Assembly: GCA_030144725.1 (NCBI GenBank)
Contig: JASKMD010000019.1
Span: forward strand, 6,875,841 to 6,939,840
Direction of reading: 5' to 3'
Source of the DNA: Haematococcus lacustris
Taxonomy: Eukaryota; Chlorophyta; Chlorophyceae; Chlamydomonadales; Haematococcaceae
Length of the DNA: 64,000 nucleotides
Below are positions 55,378-64,000 of the stretch, piece by piece (position 1 is the first letter of the stretch; each line of letters opens with the position of its first letter). Both the position numbers and the translations under genes were made by a program. The notes beneath the pieces were generated by a model, which was not told the origin of the DNA, did not search any database, and saw nothing but the letters and a program-made list of their open reading frames with translations.

Positions 55378-55420
<43 letters not shown>

Positions 55421-55421
55421 G

Positions 55422-55462
<41 letters not shown>

Positions 55463-58400
55463 GCCGCTGCAGCAGCAGCAGAAGGCAGGCCGGCGAGCAC
55501 CCACCCCCTCTCGCATGGGCATCACACTCCAGATGCTGTCCAGGGCGGGGTTGTCCACGTCATCATCAGACAAGGCAAACATCACCCCTGCATGCACACC
55601 TCAGTTCGGCACACTGAAACATGCATGCATGAGGGCCATAACATCCATCCTTGAGCCAAGTTGTATAACTATATTGCCTGTGCCAGACACCCATGAGTCA
55701 CTACAGCATCTTGTAGCTTGAAACCTATTGAGGTAAAGGGGCGGGGGGTGAGGGGCCGGGGGTGAGGGGCGGGGGGTGAGGGGCGGGGGGGTGTGGGGCC
55801 GGGGGTGAGGGGCGGGGGGTGAGGGGCGGGGGGTGTGGGGCGGGGGTGAGGGGCGGGGGGTGTGGGGCCGGGGGTGAGGGGCGGGGGGTGAGGGGCGGGG
55901 GGGTGTGGGGCCGGGGGTGAGGGGCGGGGGGTGAGGGGCGGGGGGTGTGGGGCGGGGGTGAGGGGCGGGGGGTGTGGGGCCGGGGGTGAGGGGCGGGGTG
56001 TGTGGGGCGGGGTGTGTGGGGCGGGGTGTGTGGGGCGGGGTGTGTGGGGGCGGGGGTAAAGGGGGGGGGACAAGGGGCAGGAGTCAAGTTTCCTGCTGCA
56101 ATGATTGCAGCTGCCCATCCCCCCCTGGTGACATAGCATGATGGATGGAGTACCGCCACTGCCAGGTTGGGCCACTCACCAGCCACTGCCAGGCAGCCAG
56201 AGGCCGGGCAGGCAGGCATGGAGGATTGGGGCACCACATGCACGATGTGCAGCTCCAGCGGGTAGTAGGCACCTGCAGAGTACACCCAAAACCCACAACC
56301 CACACCCTGTCAGTCAGGAAACGTCACAGGGTTCACAGGGGCACAACAGCTTGGCCACCGACATCATACTATCCCTAGTTGTCACTGTTCTCACTCACTG
56401 CTCTCTTGCTCATGCATAGCACCCATTCCTTGTCTTCTTTGCCACCGCGCAGGTTCCTCGCCAAGGGCATAGCACCACCCACAGCAGGGCAGCCCAGCTA
56501 CAGCACCTTACCACCACGTCAGAGCACCTTACCTCCTATTGTGTGCTCTGAGGCGGAGTGGAAGTGCAGCTGCAGGGGCACTGCGCGGGCGGGGAGGTAG
56601 CTTGTGTTGACAGATGAGCGGGTCACGTCCACCGCTTGCCCACCTGTGAGAGGCAAGGCCAGGAGTGGGGCCAGGGGTGGGGCCAAGGGCAAGGCCAGGG
56701 GTGGGGCCAAGGGCAGGGCCAGGGGTGGGGCCAAGGGCAGGGCCAGGGGTGGGGCCAAGGGCAAGGCCAGGGGTGGGGCCAAGGGCAGGGCCAGGGGTGG
56801 GGCCAAGGGCAGGGCCAGGGGTGGGGCCAAGGGCAGGGCCAGGGGTGGGGCCAAGGGCAGGGCCAGGGGTGGGGCCAAGGGCAGGGCCAGGGGTGGGGCC
56901 AAGGGCAGGGCCAGGGGTGGGGCCAAGGGCAGGGCCAGGGGTGGGGCCAAGGGCAAGGCCAGGGGTGGGGCCAAGGGCAGGGCCAGGGGTGGGGCCAAGG
57001 GCAGGGCCAGGGGTGGGGCCAAGGGCAAGGCCAGGGGTGGGGCCAAGGGCAGGGCCAGGGGTGGGGCCAAGGGCAGGGCCAGGGGTGGGGCCAGGGGCAA
57101 CGCCAGGGGTGGGGCCAAGGGCAGGGCCAGGGGTGGGGCCAGGGGCAGGGCCAGGGGTGGGGCCAGGGGCAACGCCAGGGGTGGGGCTAGGGGTGTAAAT
57201 GGAGACAGTCAGCGTGGAAGGCACACAGCCTCAACGTACCCCTGGTAGTCCTACACCTATAGCCAAAATGTTTTAGCAAGCTTGACAGGTTGGCTGCTAT
57301 CAACATCACTCTTTCCCATATCCCTATCTTTTTGGCTGTCACCCAACCTGGCTGCTGCCATCTCTGTTGCTAAATGGTACTGATGACATCATTATTGGTC
57401 ACCTGCTGACGCCTCGAGCTTTACCCTTCAACTGCCTAGCATGACGCATGGCCAGCTGCCTGCCTGGTGCCTGCCTGGCAGCAGCGGGTGTGCAACTCAC
57501 CAACATTCGGAAGCAGGACTTGGCTCTGCAGCTCACTAGTAGGCCACTGCACCTGGACAGTGTTTCCATTGTTGAACACCTGCGGCCCAGGAGCAGGCGG
57601 AAAGGCCACAATGGAAGCTGCATAGGGTCTACCCACCCTTCCTTGGACCTGCTGGTCGTCTTGTCAGCTCTTGCACCATGCACACACGACTGTCAGGCTG
57701 TTGGTGAGAAGGCGAGTACATAAACAAAGGCAAGTGCTGGTAGTCACTGTACAGGTGCTAAGCAGCGAGGCCATGCTGGTGAGAGTGGCCAGGAGAGAGA
57801 GTGGTCAGGAGGGTCAGGGGCGAATGGAATGCTAATTCAGAAAAGTGGGTGAGATGTGACATCTTCCACATGCAAGCATGAAGTAGCACTTCAAGTACAG
57901 GGCTGCTCAAGTCTGGCATGGGTCACGACCGAAGGTGTGGTATGGTGTTACCATGATGTTGCTGCCGTTGCTCCTCATGCTGACGAAGGAGAAGGTACTT
58001 CTTAGCCTTTGCTGTCCTCGAACTGCAAAACGAAACAGGTGCAGAGTGCGGGGCCAGGGCAGGTCAACCCAGGCTGTGGTAGGGGCAATGACACATTTAG
58101 CAATAAAAATGTGAGGATTCAGGCATGCAGTTGCAGCAAAGTTAAGAAGGTACGCCTCACTTTCTGTGAGTGTAATCAGTGGCAAGGGAGGGGCAAGGGA
58201 GGGGCAAGAGAGGGGGGTAGGGGAAACAGGGTATTGCAATTGGCTCCTGTTCCTGAAACTGTACCCGTGTTGGGAGCTCTTAGCGCAATATTGATAGGGC
58301 TCTGACGCTGCCCGGTCATGCAAGCCCAGCTTGCATTTGTACTGTCAACCCCGACCCAGTCAGAACCTGCAGTCGCACTCAAATCAAGGTGTGGCTGTGT

Positions 58401-58780
58401 GGAGTAGCTGGCGACATGAGCTCAGGAGACGAGAGTGATGATGCGATCCAGACGCAACATGTACGGAGCTGCACGCACCACGAAATCCGTAGTTCCAACG
58501 AGTTCCGCCAGAAGGAGGGACCTGCGAGAGGGACAATGGCACTTGCTACACGGCGCAGGCCAACCGCTGTCATAGGGGGGGGGGCAAACCCACTGCCACT
58601 TGGCTTCATAGGCCCAGCTGTGCAATGCTGTTTGATTGATTGGCAAGGTTGAGGTGATGTGTGCTCGCTGCCGGCACACACCAGCGAGTCTGGTGACTCC
58701 CCCATCAGGTACACACAGCCCTGCGACCCGGAGATCACTACCGAAGCTAGGGCAGCCAGAAAGAGCGCCGTCGGCATCAT
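53514..58780 (-). CDS. Secreted alpha-type carbonic anhydrase, CAH1-like
   Basis: Zinc enzyme interconverting CO2 and bicarbonate; secreted (periplasmic) in Chlamydomonas, where CAH1 serves carbon acquisition. Exons: 58780-58678 (end uncertain), 58366-58265, 58022-57952, 57579-57501, 56643-56533, 56272-56180, 55587-55505, 55253-55192, 55054-54990, 54358-54286, 53862-53514; phases match, 396 residues. It opens with a signal peptide (TALFLAALASVVISG). Family blocks: CMTGQRQSPINI, VFNNGNTVQVQW, LQLHFHSASEHTIGG, YPLELHIVH, YSGSLTTPPCSEGVLWH and VFTNPVTISLRQLRAYELAVG. Zinc ligands are the two His of HFH and the first of HIVH (about 145, 147, 164). After GLKEC comes a long insert, then FNNRVVQPTFNRTRLVY, the CAH1 layout in which the insert is removed to give two subunits; cleavage here is inferred. 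A WAYEAKWQW stretch at 58589-58615 may be a missed exon. Confidence 0.88.
54482..54508. repeat. (GGTCA)n pentamer run
   Basis: Five to six GGTCA units in the carbonic anhydrase intron between 54990 and 54358. Confidence 0.85.
55376..55478. repeat. (CAG)n tract in carbonic anhydrase intron
   Basis: About 33 CAG units with CAA interruptions, between the exons 55587-55505 and 55253-55192. On the gene's own strand it reads CTG. A second, shorter GCT tract is at 55110-55170 in the next intron. Confidence 0.92.
55737..56060. repeat. G-rich minisatellite with higher-order pattern
   Basis: Units of GGTGAGGGGCGGGG with GGTGTGGGGC variants. The order of variants itself repeats at roughly 120 bp. It lies in the intron between 56180 and 55587. 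Confidence 0.9.
56674..57189. repeat. 24-bp minisatellite in carbonic anhydrase intron
   Basis: About 21 copies of a 24-bp unit (GGGGCCAAGGGCAGGGCCAG plus GGGT) with AAGGCC and GCAACGCC variants, in the intron between 57501 and 56643. Because 24 is a multiple of three, frames stay open on both strands and produce false proteins of about 180-230 residues. Confidence 0.96.
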
Positions 58781-59163
58781 ATCTCAGAAGCAGATAGCGC
58801 TTCCTCGTCTCAAAGGGTGGTACCGTAGTAGATAGTTGATGCCGGGTTGATCCTTTTCGACACGTGCCCGTCGGAGTCGTCCTAGTGTTCTGTCACTGCC
58901 ACGGAAGTGTTGCCTCTAGTGCTACTGCTGTAGTGTGATATGGTAGGGAGGTTGTGTGGTGAGCAAAACCTCGCTTGTACTGCTGCACACCATCCGTATT
59001 CTACTCTCATGGGCATGTCCTAGCCTGGTTGCATTTCAACTGTCTGACACCTACCATCACGTTGATGGTGCTGTTGCTCACGCACTAGCGGAAATCAAGG
59101 ATGGCAAAAACTCCCGACTTCGTTTTGACCTGGTGACCTCGTTTCTTATCACTTTGTCTTACC
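58781..59163. other. Flank of carbonic anhydrase gene; possible exon cut by transposon
   Basis: Upstream region of the carbonic anhydrase gene. On the plus strand 59025-59163 reads an open, well-mixed frame (LSDTYHHVDGAVAHALAEIK, DGKNSRLRFDLVTSFLITLSY) that ends where the hAT element begins. I do not recognise the family. Confidence 0.3.
59156..59163. repeat. 8-bp target-site duplication, left copy
   Basis: GTCTTACC immediately left of the element, identical to 60103-60110 immediately to its right. Confidence 0.9.
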
Positions 59164-60102
59164 CAGTGATGGGTAATACAGTATACGTGTATCGATACCG
59201 ATACCGATATTTTTTGTTATATGTTATATGTTATATGTTGTTATATGTTTGTTTTTGATATGTTATATGTTGTTATATGTTTGTTATATGTTTGTTATAT
59301 GTTGTATGTTGTTGTTATGTTATATGTTATATGTTATATGTTATATGTTATGTTATATGTTATATGTTGTATGTTGTTGTTATGTTATATGTTGTTGTTA
59401 TGTTATATGTTGTATGTTATATTATGTTATATGTTATATGTTATGTTATATGTTATATGTTATATGTTATATGTTATGTTATATGTTATATGTTGTATGT
59501 TGTTGTTATGTTATATGTTGTTGTTATGTTATATGTTGTATGTTGTATGTTGTATGTTGTATGTTGTATGTTGTATGATATGTTATATGTTGTTATATGT
59601 TTGTTATATGTTTGTTATATGTTGTTATATGTTTGTTTTTGATATGTTATATGTTATATGTTGTTATATGTTTGTTTTTGATACAACTTGTATCATACAA
59701 GAATACACGTATCGTATTTTAAAAATACAAGTGCCGGCCGGCAAGTTGCGTCGATGCCTTTGAAGCAGCTGCTGGTGGCTGCCACAACTAGAATTCGCGA
59801 CTAAGCCATGCCCCACGGGGCTAAAGCCATCGGCCTGCTTCCGGAGCAGTCGGTCGCATGTGCCGGTTTTCCATGCAAGAACATCAGAATTGGGAGACCC
59901 TGACTTTCCGCCGTCGCCGCCCTGCCCAGCCATCAAGGACAGGCTGCGGGAATGGCTGCGCTGCTCCTAGCTGCTCCTTTCCCGCGTGACATGTAGCTGT
60001 ATTGTATCGATGCAAATCGCTGTATTGTATCGATACAAAAATACACGTTTTTCGTGTATTTTCTTGTATTTCTTGTATCGATACACTTATTACCCATCAC
60101 TG
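59164..60102. mobile_element. Non-autonomous hAT DNA transposon, complete
   Basis: 939 bp, bounded by perfect 15-bp inverted repeats (CAGTGATGGGTAATA at 59164-59178; its complement at 60088-60102). Subterminal GTATCGATAC palindromes occur near both ends (59189-59198 and 60075-60084, with another near 60029). An 8-bp duplication and CAG...CTG termini are hallmarks of the hAT superfamily. No transposase frame is present, so movement would need an enzyme made elsewhere. Half of the interior is a TATATGT array; 59730-59990 is unique-looking. Confidence 0.9.
59216..59690. repeat. TATATGT/TATGTTGT array inside the hAT element
   Basis: Degenerate TATATGT and TGTATGT units with TTTGT interruptions. 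The opening words (around 59233-59256) recur near its end (59627-59690). Strongly A/T-rich, in contrast to the rest of the window. Confidence 0.93.
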
Positions 60103-60110
60103 GTCTTACC
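60103..60110. repeat. 8-bp target-site duplication, right copy
   Basis: GTCTTACC, identical to the left copy at 59156-59163. Confidence 0.9.
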
Positions 60111-60167
60111 GCTGTGATTTCACAAACAATATTATCCAGGGTGCGCCGGAGCATCTGCAGCAACAGC

Positions 60168-62669
60168 GGGGCGGGGCGGGGCGGGGCGGGGCGGGGCGGG
60201 GCGGGGCGGGGCGGGGCGGGGCGGGGCGGGGCGGGGCGGGGCGGGGCGGGGCGGGGCGGGGCGGGGCGGGGCGGGGCGGGGCGGGGCGGGGCGGGGCGGG
60301 GCGGGGCGGGGCGGGGCGGGGCGGGGCGGGGCGGGGCGGGGCGGGGCGGGGCGGGGCGGGGCGGGGCGGGGCGGGGCGGGGCGGGGCGGGGCGGGGCGGG
60401 GCGGGGCGGGGCGGGGCGGGGCGGGGCGGGGCGGGGCGGGGCGGGGCGGGGCGGGGCGGGGCGGGGCGGGGCGGGGCGGGGCGGGGCGGGGCGGGGCGGG
60501 GCGGGGCGGGGCGGGGCGGGGCGGGGCGGGGCGGGGCGGGGCGGGGCGGGGCGGGGCGGGGCGGGGCGGGGCGGGGCGGGGCGGGGCGGGGCGGGGCGGG
60601 GCGGGGCGGGGCGGGGCGGGGCGGGGCGGGGCGGGGCGGGGCGGGGCGGGGCGGGGCGGGGCGGGGCGGGGCGGGGCGGGGCGGGGCGGGGCGGGGCGGG
60701 GCGGGGCGGGGCGGGGCGGGGCGGGGCGGGGCGGGGCGGGGCGGGGCGGGGCGGGGCGGGGCGGGGCGGGGCGGGGCGGGGCGGGGCGGGGCGGGGCGGG
60801 GCGGGGCGGGGCGGGGCGGGGCGGGGCGGGGCGGGGCGGGGCGGGGCGGGGCGGGGCGGGGCGGGGCGGGGCGGGGCGGGGCGGGGCGGGGCGGGGCGGG
60901 GCGGGGCGGGGCGGGGCGGGGCGGGGCGGGGCGGGGCGGGGCGGGGCGGGGCGGGGCGGGGCGGGGCGGGGCGGGGCGGGGCGGGGCGGGGCGGGGCGGG
61001 GCGGGGCGGGGCGGGGCGGGGCGGGGCGGGGCGGGGCGGGGCGGGGCGGGGCGGGGCGGGGCGGGGCGGGGCGGGGCGGGGCGGGGCGGGGCGGGGCGGG
61101 GCGGGGCGGGGCGGGGCGGGGCGGGGCGGGGCGGGGCGGGGCGGGGCGGGGCGGGGCGGGGCGGGGCGGGGCGGGGCGGGGCGGGGCGGGGCGGGGCGGG
61201 GCGGGGCGGGGCGGGGCGGGGCGGGGCGGGGCGGGGCGGGGCGGGGCGGGGCGGGGCGGGGCGGGGCGGGGCGGGGCGGGGCGGGGCGGGGCGGGGCGGG
61301 GCGGGGCGGGGCGGGGCGGGGCGGGGCGGGGCGGGGCGGGGCGGGGCGGGGCGGGGCGGGGCGGGGCGGGGCGGGGCGGGGCGGGGCGGGGCGGGGCGGG
61401 GCGGGGCGGGGCGGGGCGGGGCGGGGCGGGGCGGGGCGGGGCGGGGCGGGGCGGGGCGGGGCGGGGCGGGGCGGGGCGGGGCGGGGCGGGGCGGGGCGGG
61501 GCGGGGCGGGGCGGGGCGGGGCGGGGCGGGGCGGGGCGGGGCGGGGCGGGGCGGGGCGGGGCGGGGCGGGGCGGGGCGGGGCGGGGCGGGGCGGGGCGGG
61601 GCGGGGCGGGGCGGGGCGGGGCGGGGCGGGGCGGGGCGGGGCGGGGCGGGGCGGGGCGGGGCGGGGCGGGGCGGGGCGGGGCGGGGCGGGGCGGGGCGGG
61701 GCGGGGCGGGGCGGGGCGGGGCGGGGCGGGGCGGGGCGGGGCGGGGCGGGGCGGGGCGGGGCGGGGCGGGGCGGGGCGGGGCGGGGCGGGGCGGGGCGGG
61801 GCGGGGCGGGGCGGGGCGGGGCGGGGCGGGGCGGGGCGGGGCGGGGCGGGGCGGGGCGGGGCGGGGCGGGGCGGGGCGGGGCGGGGCGGGGCGGGGCGGG
61901 GCGGGGCGGGGCGGGGCGGGGCGGGGCGGGGCGGGGCGGGGCGGGGCGGGGCGGGGCGGGGCGGGGCGGGGCGGGGCGGGGCGGGGCGGGGCGGGGCGGG
62001 GCGGGGCGGGGCGGGGCGGGGCGGGGCGGGGCGGGGCGGGGCGGGGCGGGGCGGGGCGGGGCGGGGCGGGGCGGGGCGGGGCGGGGCGGGGCGGGGCGGG
62101 GCGGGGCGGGGCGGGGCGGGGCGGGGCGGGGCGGGGCGGGGCGGGGCGGGGCGGGGCGGGGCGGGGCGGGGCGGGGCGGGGCGGGGCGGGGCGGGGCGGG
62201 GCGGGGCGGGGCGGGGCGGGGCGGGGCGGGGCGGGGCGGGGCGGGGCGGGGCGGGGCGGGGCGGGGCGGGGCGGGGCGGGGCGGGGCGGGGCGGGGCGGG
62301 GCGGGGCGGGGCGGGGCGGGGCGGGGCGGGGCGGGGCGGGGCGGGGCGGGGCGGGGCGGGGCGGGGCGGGGCGGGGCGGGGCGGGGCGGGGCGGGGCGGG
62401 GCGGGGCGGGGCGGGGCGGGGCGGGGCGGGGCGGGGCGGGGCGGGGCGGGGCGGGGCGGGGCGGGGCGGGGCGGGGCGGGGCGGGGCGGGGCGGGGCGGG
62501 GCGGGGCGGGGCGGGGCGGGGCGGGGCGGGGCGGGGCGGGGCGGGGCGGGGCGGGGCGGGGCGGGGCGGGGCGGGGCGGGGCGGGGCGGGGCGGGGCGGG
62601 GCGGGGCGGGGCGGGGCGGGGCGGGGCGGGGCGGGGCGGGGCGGGGCGGGGCGGGGCGGGGCGGGGCGG
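60168..62669. repeat. (GGGGC)500 pentanucleotide array
   Basis: About 500 uninterrupted GGGGC units over 2.5 kb, starting 66 bases after the hAT element. No variant unit is visible. All frames on both strands are open, giving shadow proteins of up to 966 residues made of GAGRG or RPAPP units. Perfect uniformity may reflect recent expansion or assembly and consensus smoothing. Confidence 0.98.
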
Positions 62670-63767
62670 CCCCAACCCTGCCCAGCCCAGCCCAACATCA
62701 GGGCCAACAAACTGGATGTGCAGCCATCAAACTGCATTGCTTGGCGTACCACCACCACCTTCCAATCTCCACGCCTCCACCCAACATCACCTTCGCTCTG
62801 CTTAATGTGCCTTGCCTACAGGAAGGTCTTTTTGTGGGCCAGCCATGTGCATGTGTGTGCGCGGCCGGTGCCTTACACTGCCCAGGACTCTTAGTGGGCT
62901 AGACGTGTGCATGCTTATGTGCGGATGGCCAACTCATAGTGACCCGTGGCTTGCAGCCGCACGTAGGTAAGCCCATGATAAAATTATTGTGAAGAGAATC
63001 TCCCCAACCTTCTCGCCGACACATAACAGAGAGAGAGAGGGAGGGGCAGGGCCACCATCACGCTGTCAGGGGCAAGACGCGCTCACATAGAGCAAACAGC
63101 CCTCATGGGCACAATGAGGGTACTGGGGGAACTGCTGCCAATGGTGCCGCTTGTCAGACACTTTTCAGACCTAGGGACGAGTGCCTGGTTCCAGTGTGTT
63201 AGAATAGTGCTTGCATGCTGCTTGACAGGCACACCCCTGCTGCCAAAGGTGCCGCTACCGCTGAAGCCTTTTGCCCCATAGGCCAGTGCCAAGGGGCGAC
63301 CTGTGGCAGCCGAGTTGCAGCGTACCCTGGCACCCTTGACAGTCTGCAGCCGAGGCACACAAGACCGCACAAACAATACTGTTGCTCTTTATGTTGAATG
63401 AAAATGAGACTCGCATCCATGTATGGAGAAACACCGATACTTCAGCGCACGTGCTCAATCGAGACATTGACCCTGCATCAAGCTATACTCAGTACGCTGC
63501 TACCTCCAAGTGTTGGACTGTTGTGCGTCGCGTTGAACGAGGGGCTAACAAGCCAGGCGCAAACGTTGCTGGGGAATGGAAGCCCAGCGCATCTACTAGT
63601 TGCCCAGGAAATGTTCGATGAAAACCGATGCTGATGTCCAGGATACGTCATGGCTCACTGCGGGTTGTGAGTGCGTGCATCTCGCAAACAATAGCAAATA
63701 AGACACTGCTAGACATGGCGTGGCATGTCAAGGCACTAACCCTCCAACAAAGCCTCCCTTCCTGCAG
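62670..63767. other. Region with no confident gene
   Basis: Acceptor-like CTACAG at 62815-62820 and CTGCAG at 63762-63767 hint at exons of a plus-strand gene. Open frames at 63083-63376 (-), 63382-63621 (+) and 63398-63634 (+) carry no motif I know. A short GA run is at 63029-63042. Confidence 0.4.
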
Positions 63768-64000
63768 TGCTCCCTGAACAAATCAATCCATCAGCGGTCG
63801 CCGCAGCCAGTGCTGCTTGGGAGACTCTACGCCTGTGGCTTGCAGTCACCTGGGACTATGGATCACAGTGCATGTTTGCCCAGCATGCCCTGAGAAGATT
63901 AGAAGGAAGACCCTCACCGTGGCAAGAAAAAGAAGATAGGGTATTACAGTCAATTCATATGGCCGTTAGTCCAGAAGATAAAAAGGGCGAAGTCAACAAG
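63768..64000 (+). CDS. Possible exon running off the right edge
   Basis: After a good acceptor (CCTTCCTGCAG) the frame LPEQINPSAVAAASAAWETL, RLWLAVTWDYGSQCMFAQHA, LRRLEGRPSPWQEKEDRVLQ, SIHMAVSPEDKKGEVNK is open for 77 codons to the window end. The amino-acid mix looks like real protein, but I recognise no family. The last 100 bases use AGA, TTA, GTA and GAA codons and are A-rich, unlike the other genes here. Confidence 0.35.

Noticed and set aside
56519..57248. Gly/Pro/Ala repeat proteins of 177-231 residues
   Set aside because: Translation of the 24-bp intronic minisatellite of the carbonic anhydrase gene.
59221..59763. Tyr/Cys/Met-rich frame of 180 residues
   Set aside because: Translation of the TATATGT array inside the hAT element; no transposase motifs.
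60002..62902. Open frames of 847-966 residues on both strands
   Set aside because: They are pure translations of the GGGGC array and open in every frame; no protein-like sequence apart from the repeat.
63083..63376. 97-residue minus-strand open frame
   Set aside because: No recognisable motif and no supporting neighbouring exon; could be chance in GC-rich DNA.

Overview
The window is nuclear DNA from a green alga, most likely of the order Chlamydomonadales; Haematococcus is a guess from the extreme repeat load, not something the sequence proves. The genes are GC-rich and split into many short exons with GT-AG borders. They include an alpha-carbonic anhydrase of the secreted CAH1 type and an Aurora-like kinase typical of these algae. 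Exon models were built by joining conserved protein blocks across splice sites with matching phase. Four complete models close in frame: methyltransferase 181 aa, kinase 826 aa, lipase 616 aa and TOG protein 2476 aa. The carbonic anhydrase model also closes (396 aa) but probably lacks one small exon. || Layout. 1-7514 (-): U2SURP/SR140/RRC1 splicing factor, cut by the left edge. 7784-8918 (+): small SAM-dependent methyltransferase, divergent from U2SURP. 9587-17153 (-): Aurora-like Ser/Thr kinase with a 9-nt microexon. 17814-18539 (-): unrecognised proline-rich protein. 18797-19261 (-): inverted, frameshifted copy of the 3' end of the TOG-protein gene. 19581-26581 (+): acid lipase. 26582-28596: non-coding, with a degenerate initiator-tRNA-like element. 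28597-30674 (-): conserved protein of unknown role. 30777-51897 (+): MOR1/XMAP215/ch-TOG microtubule polymerase, 41 exons. 53514-58780 (-): CAH1-type carbonic anhydrase, convergent with MOR1. 59164-60102: complete non-autonomous hAT transposon. 60168-62669: about 500 copies of GGGGC. 63768-64000: a possible exon running off the right edge. || No operon-like or defence system is present. The kinase and MOR1 both belong to families acting on microtubules or flagella, but their proximity need not mean co-regulation. || The most striking property is the number of long tandem repeats, mostly in introns, of kinds known from human repeat-expansion disorders: (GGGGCT)185 in the lipase gene, (CCTG)116 and a long TTC tract in MOR1, CAG and 24-bp tracts in the carbonic anhydrase gene, a 24-bp tract in the kinase gene, and (GGGGC)500 near the right end. 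Nearly all very long open frames in the window are shadows of these repeats.
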